A stretch of 6,615 nt of DNA, from positions 1 through 6,615 of the forward strand of contig JAHRVZ010000204.1 in NCBI GenBank assembly GCA_019090405.1. Reading direction: 5' to 3'. Position numbers and translations under genes: made by a program. This document shows, piece after piece, positions 1 to 6,615 of this stretch. The notes beneath the pieces are model-generated. The model saw only the letters and a list, made by a program, of their open reading frames with translations, had not been told where the DNA came from and did not search any database. How positions within the stretch are numbered: position 1 is the first letter of the stretch; every line of letters begins with the position of its first letter. The DNA comes from Paracoccaceae bacterium. Lineage in GTDB: Bacteria; Pseudomonadota; Alphaproteobacteria; Rhodobacterales; Rhodobacteraceae.

Positions 1-1
1 A

Positions 2-463
2 AATATCAAAGCTGAAGTGCAGGCGGCCTTAGAGGCTGGTGTCTCTCGGATTGGCGTTTCTGTCGGGACTTTGGAGGATATGAAAGCCATATCTTTGCTA
101 AAAGACCCGGCCGTTTCGACCGTGATGGCCCCGGCCGAGGTCATTTCCGGCGCAAAATCAGATGCGGAAGACCTGCGGCGGCAAGGTGTAAAACTGCTTT
201 GTGTTGCCATCCGCTGTGATGAACGCAGCTTGTCGCTTTCTGATCGCATTGATGGCTATGTCTTAAAGGGCCATGAATGTGCAGGGCTGGTCAGTGAACA
301 GACGACATTTGTTCTTTTGCAGGCCTTTGGCCAGCATACGGATCTGCCGCTTTTTGCGCAGGGCGGTATAACGCCGGCAACGGCTGCAGGTGCGCGTGTC
401 GGTGGCGCGGCGGGCGTGGTTCTTGACGACGAAATCATGCTGTTGTCCGAAACCGATCTTTCG
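2..463 (+). other. Domain: NMO/2-nitropropane-dioxygenase-like barrel 1, C-terminal part, possibly inactive
   Basis: Residues 1-154 read as the later strands and helices of a flavin TIM barrel: alternating hydrophobic strands and helices, a motif KGHECAGL at residues 89-96, and a phosphate-binding-like GGIT at 121-124 followed by VGGAAGVVL at 133-141. In this family these positions correspond to the G-x-E-x-GGH strand and to the GGI...GA.GV FMN-phosphate loops. The beginning of the barrel is upstream of the window. The Gly-Gly-His typical of the active site is replaced by Ala-Gly-Leu, whereas barrel 2 keeps it, so this copy may be structural or altered in activity. Family assignment rests on motif pattern alone and is less secure than for barrel 2. 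Confidence 0.65.
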
Positions 464-3400
464 GGGACGAATATCCGCAATAGAATAGCAAGCCTATCCG
501 GTTCCGAGACGCTTCAGGTTGAGCACCCTACGGGGGACTTCTATCTTCGTGGTCTGGGTGGGCCGGGCCCTCGTCAGGCGGATGCAATTTCAGCGAATCT
601 TGAAAATATTCAATCGGATGGCGCCGGGGAAAATGGTGCCGGGACCGATGCCTGTTTGCAGGCGATGATCGAAATCGCTGACGGGTTCTCTTGGGCCGAA
701 GACGCCGCGATTAAGCCCGGTGGTCAGGGGTTGACACTGGCAGGCCCTCTGGCGCGTAAATATGCGACTTTGGGCCGGTTCCTAAAAGCGATTTCAGAGG
801 CGGCGGCGGCCCTGCCGGCTGCGGCTGCGAAACGGCGCGCATTGGCCGAAGGCGGCCCGCTGGCGGAGCTGTTTGGAACGCGTTATCCGGTTATTCAGGG
901 ACCGATGACACGGGTTTCTGATGTCTCGGATTTCTCGAAACATGTGGGGGCCGGGGGCGCTTTGCCAATGTCGGCCCTATCGTTGCTGAAAGGCCCAGAA
1001 GCCGATAAGTTGCTGGCTGATACACGCACCCAGATGAATGGAATGCCCTGGGGTGTTGGCATGCTGGGGTTTGCGCCCAACGAAATTCTGAAACCGCAGT
1101 TCGAAGCGGTCGACCGGATACGTCCGGATTTTGCAATCATCGCTGGCGGCCGCATTGATCAGGTTTCCAAATTTGAGGGAATGGGCATTCGCACATTCGT
1201 GCATGCGTCCACAGCCAGCCTGATAGCGGGTAACCTTGACGACGGGATGCGCCGTTTTGTCATCGAAGGCCGGGAATGTGGCGGCCACATAGGGCCGTTG
1301 ACCAGTTTTGTGCTTTGGGGATCTATTGTTGAATCCTTGCTGGATCATCCGATCATTAACAAACAGGGCTCAAAGGTCCAAATCGTCTTTGCTGGCGGCA
1401 TCCATGATGCGGTTTCAGCTGCAATTGTGGCAACCATTGGCGAACCTTTGGCGCAAAAAGGCGTGTCGATTGGCGTGCTGATGGGCACGGGTTATTTGTT
1501 CACCAAAGAAATCGTGGATTCGGGCGCGATCATTCCGGACTATCAAAAGGTGGCAGTTGAATGCGTCAGCACGCAGTCGCTTTGGGAAGGTCCGGGCTAT
1601 GCCAACCGCTGTGCAATCACGCCGATTGCCGCTGAAATCAGGCAGCGCCGCAGTGACATGAAGGCCTCTGGGGCCTCGGTCACGGAAGTGCGCAAAGCAA
1701 TCGAAGCTGTATCCATGGGTCGGCTGCGGATGGCGTCCAAAGGGATTGCCCGCCAAGGCGAAGACCGTCAGATGGCCGAGATCGGCGAAGATCAAAGACG
1801 GCAGGAAGGCATGTATATGATCGGTCAGATCGCGGCCTTTCGCGACGAGACACTGACGATTTCTGACCTGCACCAAGACGTTTCGGCCGGTTCGGTTGCC
1901 TATCTTCAGAACTTTGCAAATCGTCTGCCTGCCGTGGCTGCAGCGCCCGCTCCACCGCCGGCGGATATCGCCATTGTTGGTATGGGAACGCTTTTGCCGG
2001 GGTCTGATACGCTTGCGGCCTATTGGCGGCGGATCCTTTCCGGAGAAAGCGCCATACGAGAGGTGCCAGCTGATCGCTGGGACAAGGACGCCTATTTTGA
2101 TGAGGACCGTACGGCCCGCGACCGAATTTATTCCCGTTGGGGTGGTTTTCTGGACAACGTTGAGTTCGATCCGCTGGCCTATGGAATACCGCCGGCGACG
2201 CTGTCATCGGTCGACCCGATGCAGTTGCTGTCACTGGAACTTGTTTCGGATGTCATGAGAGACGTGGCACAGGGCGCCGAAGATATCGGCGACAGGTCCA
2301 GGGTCTCGGTCATGCTGGGGTTCTCGGGCGGCGGCGGCGAGCTGGGCGGCGAGTATATTGCCAGAACCGAGCTTTTGCGGCTTTTGGGGGGTGATGTTCC
2401 CGAGGAATTGCTGGCCAGACTTCCGGAATGGAGTGAAGACAGTTTTTCAGGAACCTTGCCTAATGTTTCGGCTGGCCGCGTCGCCAACCGGTTCGATTTC
2501 GGCGGCACCAATATCACCGTAGACGCGGCCTGTGCGTCGTCATTAGCTGCTATTTATCAAGGTGTTATGGAACTTGAGAGTGGGCGGTCGGACATGGTTG
2601 TTGCCGGCGGTATAGACACGCAGCAGTCGCCGTACGGATACATGTGTTTCGCCAAAACAGGGGCTTTGTCACCCCGGGGTGTGTGCAACACGTTTGATGC
2701 CGAGTCGGATGGAATTGTAATCTCTGAGGGGTTGGCCGCGATTGCGCTGAAACGTCTGTCAGATGCCGAGGCCGCAGGTGATCGCATATACGCCGTCATC
2801 AAAGGCGTTGGCGCCTCGTCGGACGGGCGCGCCAAGGGACTTACGGCACCTCTTCCAAAGGGACAAAAACGCGCGTTGCGTCGGGCCTATCGACAGGCCG
2901 GTTATTCGCCGGCAACGGTTGATCTTTTCGAAGCACACGGAACCGGCACTGTGGCCGGGGACCGGGCCGAGCTTGAAACGGTTTCAGAAGTGCTGTTCCA
3001 GACCGGCGCAACAGAATCTTCGGCGGCGATCGGATCGGTAAAGACCTTGATCGGCCATACAAAGGCCGCAGCAGGAGCGGCGGGATTGATCAAGGTTGCG
3101 ATGGGGCTGCATCACAAGGTGCTGCCGCCACACGCGCTGGTCAAGACGCCAAATCAAGGCTTTGCACGTGAAGGCATGCCGCTGTTTATCAGTCAGCAGC
3201 CAAGACCGTGGGCCACCCGCCCGAATGAGAAACGCCGCGGCGGGGTCAGCTCTTTTGGGTTTGGCGGGACGAATTTTCATATCACGCTTGAAGAATATTC
3301 AGATCCTTTGGCCCCTGTGCCACAGGTCGAACTTGGCCGCTCTGTTGTTCCGGTCGCCCTGTCGGCAAACAGCCGGGACGATCTTGGAAAACGTCTTGAA

Positions 3401-6400
3401 ACGCTGATCGCCGCGCTGACGGCGGGCAAACTGTCGACGCCTAAGGCGCTGGCTGAACTTGCCCGATCGGGGGCTGTGCCCGAGGCGACGGTCCGGGCCG
3501 GGTTCATTGCGGAAACGCTGGCCGATGCTTTGGAAAAACTGGAAGGGCTTTTGGCCCATCTGACCAAAGACACGGCGCTTCCGCGCGGGGTGCATTTTTC
3601 GCAAGCCCCGGAACTGTTGTCCGGCGGCAAGCTTGCTTTTGTATTCCCGGGTCAGGGATCGCAATACCCCGGAATGGCGCGTGAGAGCATGCTTCTGGAT
3701 CCGGTGATGCTGGATCTGTTTGACCGGGCCGAAGTTGTTTTGGCCGACACTCCGAGTTTTGAAAATACATCGCTGTCGCAAGCCCTGTATCCGGGGGATG
3801 CATTCAACCGGGACCAAAAGAAGGCCCAGATGGCGGCATTGTCCGAAACGCAGATCACGCAGCCCGCGCTGGGAACGGTCGAGGCCGCACTGGCAGCCCT
3901 TCTGGGGAAACTGAATGTGGTTCCGGACATGGTTGCGGGGCACAGCTATGGTGAATTTGTGGCCCTTCATGCCGCAGGTGTGCTGACGTTTGAGGACCTG
4001 ATCCGCCTGTCCGAGGCACGGGGCCGCGCGATGGTGTCCAATGGCGACCCTGATCGTCCCGGCTCAATGGCTGCTGTCGGCGCTGATCGCGCCGCAACCG
4101 AAGCCGCCATCGCCGGAATGGACGGGGTCACGGCTGTCAATTTCAACAGCCACTCGCAGACCGTCATTGCGGGCAGTGTTGATGCTGTCGAAGCTGCAAT
4201 AACGGCCCTTGTCGAAGCTGAGTTTGATGTGCGGCGGGTGCCTGTCACCCAGGCGTTCCATTCGCCGCTGATGGTTGCCGCGCGCGACGATTTTGATAAG
4301 TCCCTTGAAAGCGTCGCGTGGCAGAAACCGAATATACCGGTGTTTTCCAACACCCATGGCGGGATGCACGGAAAAACCCTCAAAGCCATCCGAAAAACCA
4401 TGAGTGACCATTTGGTCAGCCCGGTTGATTTCGTTGGAATGTCGCAAGCGATGGCCGACAAAGGGGCGACTGTTTTTGTTGAAGTCGGACCAAAATCGGT
4501 TCTTTCAAGCCGCCTGTCCGAAATATTGGGCCCAGAGGCCGCCACCTGCATCACGCTGGACAGAACCGGTGGAGATGTCACGTCATTCATTGACGGGCTT
4601 GTGGCGCTGTTTGTCGCCGGTGCTCCGGTTGATTTTGCCGCCCTTACCGGGGGAATGGCGGCACCAGAGCCCCGGACTCTTCCAGAGCCGCCCAGACAAC
4701 TTTGGTACCTTAATGGCGGTTATGTCCGCCGTGCGGACCAACCCTTACGCGACGTTAAACCAATCGTTCTTGATAGTTTCGGCCCATTGCAAAAACAGCC
4801 GGCAACATTAACTGCGATACCAGAGAAGAGCGCTCAGGCCGTGGCGTCTGAGCAAGCCATTTCGTCACCCGCTGCCTTTGAAGGTCGCGACAATTCAATT
4901 TCAACAGCAAGGACATTGGAGTTTATGGAAATACTACCAAAACACTTTGAGCAGCTTGATCGCGGGGCAGGACGCTCCGAGGTTTTTGCCAATTTTCATC
5001 AAATGATGGGCGATTTTCTGCGCGTGCAGGAAAATGTAATGCTGGCCTATCTGGGTCAAGAAGGAACAGCGAGCACACATAGCCAGCCTGTAGGCACCGC
5101 TTTTGTAGCACCGCAAGTGTCAGTTCCTCAGGCCGCCGCCATGAACATCCAGCCCGTTCCGGCACCAGCCCCTGCGGCACCCATCATCCCGGCGGCCCCC
5201 GCCCCCGTTGCACCACAAGCCGTGGCACCGGCAGCCCCAGAGGTCGTTGCCCAACCCGCCCCGCAACCGCAAGTTCAGGCTGCACCAGCTTCGGAGGCGG
5301 CGGTCGATATTTCTGAAGAGGGGTTGATTGCTGCGTTCATCACGCTTGTATCCGAAAAGACCGGCTACCCCGAAGACGCATTGGATCCAGATCAGGATCT
5401 TGAGGCTGACCTTGGCGTTGACTCGATCAAGCGCATGGAAATTCTTGGTGCGCTTCGCAAGGTTCTGCCGCAAAATAAGGCCGATGCGATGCAGGCTGAA
5501 ATGGAAATGATCAGCGAACTGCCCACAATCCGAAGCATTATTGAATTTGTGGCTGCTGCTGGCAATGATGAGCCATCAAAAAAACAGGAGGCTCTTGCAG
5601 GAGAAGCGCGCCCTTTTGATTTAGCCGGGGAAGCGGATAACCATAATTCTATGGTGCTTCCCCGGTTTGTTCAGCAGGCTTTTAGCGAGCCTGCAGACCA
5701 CGTTGAGCGTGACCTGACACCAGGCGCGCGGGTGGTCGTGACAGAAACTGCGGACAATAGTTTTCATTTGGCGGTCTTGAGCGCCCTTGCAGAGGCTGGG
5801 CTGGAAGGCGTGCTTTTGCCCCGGTCTCTGATGGAAAACAAAGACACATCGCTCCTTGAGACATGGCTGGCCGAGTTGCGAGACGATAAGGCTCCTGATG
5901 CGCTTATCTTCTTGGAAGGATGTGAAAACCATACGAGTCCGCCAGTTGGCTTTGAAAAGTGGCACGCGGTGCATCAGCGGATTTCCAAAGGCTTGTACCG
6001 TGTTGCACAAAAAATGGCCGCTGACCTTAAAGACGGCGGAAGGATTATTGCTGCAACTCAGATGGGCGGGCAATTTGGCCGCACCCTTGAGGCGGATGAC
6101 CCTGCGCTGCGGGCTGGATTTTCCGGCGGCGGCACGGTTGGCATCGTTAAGGTGCTTTCGCTTGAGTGGCCGACATGCAGTTCCAAGGCGGTTGATCTTG
6201 ACATCACCGAGGGCCTGAAGTCGCGCGCGACGCACCTTGTCAGCGAACTTTTGTTTTTGAAAGGCCGGCGCGAAGCTGGCTATCCGAAAGGCGAACGCAC
6301 AATTTTCCGGACCGAGCCGCGGTCTATGGTGCCATCAAAATCTTCGCGTCCGGTTGTCGATTCCGATTGGGTGGTTGTCGCCACTGGTGGCGCCCGCGGG

Positions 6401-6615
6401 ATCACCGCGGAATGCCTGCGAACGCTTGCGCCGTATGGTCCGCGTCTTGTGCTTCTTGGTCGTTCGGCGGTCCCTGACCCCGAGACCCCCGAACTGAGGA
6501 ATCTTGATCTGGTCGGGTTGCGAAAGCACTATCTGGCAGAGGCGATCGCGTCGGGCAGCAAACCAAAGCCCAAGGACATCGAATCCCAGGTGCACCGTCA
6601 TCTTGGCCACCGCGA
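2..6615 (+). CDS. Pfa/Hgl-like type I polyketide (lipid) synthase with N-terminal tandem nitronate-monooxygenase-type barrels, partial at both ends
   Basis: One frame stays open across the whole window (codon n starts at base 3n-1; about 2,204 residues; no start or stop inside). Domains in order are NMO-like barrel 1 (C-terminal part), NMO-like barrel 2, KS, AT, helical segment, Pro/Ala tether, ACP and KR (N-terminal part). Catalytic signatures are intact: KS Cys844/His979/His1019, AT Ser1315/His1420, ACP Ser1808, and a KR TGGARGI nucleotide loop at 2128-2134. The expected role is cytosolic, iterative assembly of a carbon chain from malonyl units with keto reduction and possibly flavin-dependent enoyl reduction. 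The KS-AT-ACP-KR order and the ACP and KR sequences follow PfaA-type PUFA and HglE-type glycolipid synthases (family knowledge). The fused barrels resemble the PfaD superfamily. The frame has no frameshift or internal stop, so the gene looks functional. The chain product, and whether a dehydratase follows, cannot be told from this window. The synthase class is confident; the exact subfamily is less so. Confidence 0.95.
464..859 (+). other. Connector between the two barrels
   Basis: Residues 155-286 link the barrels. The first part contains a short segment rich in Gly and Pro around 177-190 (YLRGLGGPGP). The middle part (about 197-215) is polar and low in complexity. The last part (about 238-285) is helical and Ala-rich, including the segment TLAGPLARKYATLGRFL. 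The ACLQAMIEIADGFSWAED stretch (217-234) looks folded rather than disordered. No catalytic motif is recognised. It may be the helical cap or tail of barrel 1, analogous to the helical tail seen after barrel 2. Confidence 0.5.
860..1917 (+). other. Domain: NMO/PfaD-superfamily FMN barrel 2, complete, putative enoyl reductase
   Basis: Residues 287-639. The barrel opens with the family's first-strand motif YPVIQGPMTRVSD (295-307) and then GGALP. It continues with PWGVGMLGF (the second-strand region), a strand FAIIAGGR, and the active-site strand EGRECGGHIGP (422-432) with His429. The FMN-phosphate loops follow as VFAGGIHDA (462-470) and GVLMGTGYLFT (491-501). A helical tail contains MGRLRMASKGIARQ (from 572) and EGMYMIGQIA (from 602). 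Nitronate monooxygenases oxidise alkyl nitronates, and PfaD-type relatives act as trans enoyl reductases in PUFA synthases (family knowledge). Fused to a KS-AT-ACP-KR line, an enoyl-reductase role is the more likely one, but this is inference. All the motifs expected for flavin binding appear intact. Confidence 0.85.
1964..3298 (+). other. Domain: beta-ketoacyl synthase (KS)
   Basis: Residues 655-1099 catalyse decarboxylative Claisen condensation of an acyl-Cys intermediate with malonyl-ACP. The domain begins at DIAIVGMG, a typical KS start, after a short Ala/Pro hinge (AAAPAPPPA, about 645-653). The nucleophile is Cys844 in DAACASSLAA. The two catalytic histidines are His979 in EAHGTGT and His1019 in GHTKAAAG. 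The spacings of 135 and 40 residues are normal. The closing motif SSFGFGGTNFHITLEEY ends the domain. Cys is present, so this is an elongating KS and not a KSQ loading domain. The length of about 445 residues is slightly above the usual 420-430 of modular KSs. A Gly-rich stretch (GFSGGGGELGGEY, bases about 2318-2354) and a following helix before the active-site region contribute to this and are typical of the PUFA/Hgl-type group. Confidence 0.97.
3629..4560 (+). other. Domain: acyltransferase (AT), probably malonyl-CoA specific
   Basis: Residues 1210-1520 transfer an extender acyl group from CoA to the ACP phosphopantetheine arm. Visible motifs are KLAFVFPGQGSQYPGM at the start (oxyanion-hole Gln1218), GHSYGEF with nucleophile Ser1315, SEARGRAM with the conserved Arg, NFNSHSQTVIAG, and QAFHSPLM with His1420. 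The AFHS box fits malonyl-type ATs (methylmalonyl types usually carry YASH), so malonyl-CoA is the probable substrate; this is a family rule and not proof. The domain ends after VFVEVGPKSVLSSRL. It is preceded by a KS-AT linker (3299-3628) with the usual VVPVALSANSRDDL strand-helix pattern. Nothing is missing. Confidence 0.95.
4561..5107 (+). other. Post-AT linker with conserved helical segment before the ACP tether
   Basis: Residues 1521-1702. The first part contains LDRTGGDVTSFIDGLVALF, which completes the AT C-terminal helix, then RQLWYLNGGYVRR (about 1565-1577), a post-AT wrap motif seen in many iterative synthases. A low-complexity stretch follows (about 1597-1635). A predicted amphipathic helix then runs over about residues 1639-1688 (bases 4916-5065) with the core FLRVQENVMLAYLG. 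Many PUFA/Hgl-type synthases have a comparable F-L-x-x-Q-x-x-x-M helix just before the ACP tether. No dehydratase hot-dog motif (HxxxGxxxxP) is present here, so the AT-to-ACP interval holds no DH. Confidence 0.6.
5108..5300 (+). repeat. Low-complexity Pro/Ala/Val/Gln-rich interdomain tether
   Basis: Residues 1703-1767 are composed almost entirely of Ala, Pro, Val and Gln, with recurring AP, APA and VAP units such as PAPAPAAPIIPAAPAPVAPQ. At the DNA level this appears as repeated gca-cca and gcc-ccc type codon pairs, imperfect and not an exact tandem array. Tethers of this kind flank carrier domains in PUFA synthases and in pyruvate dehydrogenase-type enzymes, where they are extended and give the carrier reach (family knowledge). 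Confidence 0.85.
5309..5560 (+). other. Domain: acyl carrier protein (ACP), single copy
   Basis: Residues 1770-1853. The phosphopantetheine attachment site is Ser1808 in DLGVDSIKRMEILGAL (bases 5423-5425 for Ser). Helix 1 is LIAAFITLVSEKTGYP, followed by the loop LDPDQDLEADLG. The EKTGYP and DSIKRMEILG signatures are those of PUFA-synthase-type ACPs rather than of modular PKS ACPs. Only one copy is present, whereas PfaA-type PUFA synthases usually have several tandem ACPs. Helix 3 is followed by ELPTIRSIIEFV, the equivalent of the usual L-x-T-L-x-x-I-V end. Function requires a 4'-phosphopantetheinyl transferase, which is not in the window. Confidence 0.96.
5651..6615 (+). other. Domain: ketoreductase (KR), structural half plus start of NADPH-binding half, truncated
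   Basis: Residues 1884-2204 reduce the beta-ketoacyl-ACP to the beta-hydroxy form using NADPH. The first part (about 1884-2110) is the degenerate Rossmann-like structural subdomain, recognised by GGRIIAATQMGGQFG (bases about 6037-6081), then GGGTVGIVKVLSLEWP and a strand AVDLDITEG. The catalytic subdomain starts at WVVVATGGARGIT (2123-2135) with the dinucleotide loop TGGARGI, followed by LVLLGRS, whose Arg favours NADPH. The next 40 residues, through EAIASGSKPKPKDIESQV, form the Lys-rich helical insertion common in PUFA-type KRs. The catalytic Ser, Tyr and Lys lie beyond the window, so activity cannot be judged. Confidence 0.9.

Noticed and set aside
3299..3970. Minus-strand open frame of 223 codons opposite the KS-AT linker and AT start
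   Set aside because: It lies antisense to a frame with unambiguous AT motifs, its translation is Arg/Gln/His-rich with no recognisable domain, and it is typical of shadow ORFs in GC-rich coding DNA.
3967..4590. Minus-strand open frame of 207 codons opposite the AT
   Set aside because: The translation is Ser/Thr/Ala/Arg low-complexity with no motif. The plus strand carries GHSYGEF- and AFHS-containing AT sequence across the same region.
4404..4811. Plus-strand open frame of 135 codons in another frame within the AT end and linker
   Set aside because: It overlaps the main frame entirely, has no convincing ribosome binding site, and its translation resembles no family.
4561..5300. Possible dehydratase between AT and ACP, as in many modular PKSs
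   Set aside because: There is no HxxxGxxxxP or DxxxQ/H hot-dog motif, and the interval is linker, one helix and a Pro/Ala tether.
5108..5300. Pro/Ala-coding DNA as a possible tandem repeat array or recombination site
   Set aside because: The units are imperfect, differ in codons and length, and are explained by the amino-acid composition of a tether. There is no exact repeat period.
5309..5650. Possible second ACP after the first, as in PUFA synthases
   Set aside because: Only one DSIK-type phosphopantetheine site is present. The 90 bases after the ACP are a polar linker leading to the KR.
5621..6235. Minus-strand open frame of 204 codons opposite the KR structural half
   Set aside because: No domain is recognisable and the plus strand is continuous with ACP and KR, so this is a shadow.
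1..6615. Promoters, terminators, RNA genes, insertion sequences or attachment sites
   Set aside because: All bases are accounted for by one uninterrupted coding frame, and no inverted repeat followed by a T-run, tRNA-like fold, or transposase signature was seen by eye.

Overview
The window is filled by a single plus-strand reading frame (frame 2) that enters at base 2 and leaves past base 6613 without a stop. That is about 2,204 codons of one gene whose start and stop both lie outside. The product is a multidomain iterative type I polyketide / fatty-acid megasynthase. No RNA gene, mobile element, CRISPR array, promoter or terminator is apparent, and no second gene is supported on either strand.

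Domain order, N to C: (1) the C-terminal part of an FMN-type TIM barrel of the nitronate monooxygenase / 2-nitropropane dioxygenase family (2-463), cut by the window edge; (2) a connector (464-859); (3) a second, complete barrel of the same family with its helical tail (860-1917); (4) ketosynthase, KS (1964-3298), with Cys844, His979 and His1019; (5) acyltransferase, AT (3629-4560), with Ser1315 and His1420 and malonyl-type signatures; (6) a post-AT linker with a helical FLxxQ-type segment (4916-5065) and a Pro/Ala-rich tether (5108-5300); (7) one acyl carrier protein, ACP (5309-5560), with Ser1808 in a PUFA-synthase-type context; (8) a ketoreductase, KR (5651 onward), made of a structural half followed by the NADPH-binding Rossmann half, cut at the window end.

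The KS-AT-ACP-KR core, the ACP motif, the Pro/Ala tether and the KR layout resemble PfaA-type PUFA synthases and HglE-type glycolipid synthases more than modular antibiotic PKSs. The barrels belong to the superfamily of PfaD, the enoyl reductase that acts as a separate subunit in PUFA synthases. A plausible reading is a Pfa-like 'secondary lipid' synthase with a PfaD-like flavin reductase fused to its N-terminus. AT would load malonyl units on ACP, KS condense, KR reduce the ketone, and the active barrel may reduce the enoyl group. A dehydratase is not in the window and would have to follow the KR or be a separate protein. The product cannot be read from the sequence.

The base composition (GC in the upper 50s by eye) and the mixed codon use (CTG with many TTG and CTT for Leu) suit a Gram-negative bacterium, perhaps a marine alphaproteobacterium of the Rhodobacterales type. 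This placement is an impression and no taxonomic marker is present.
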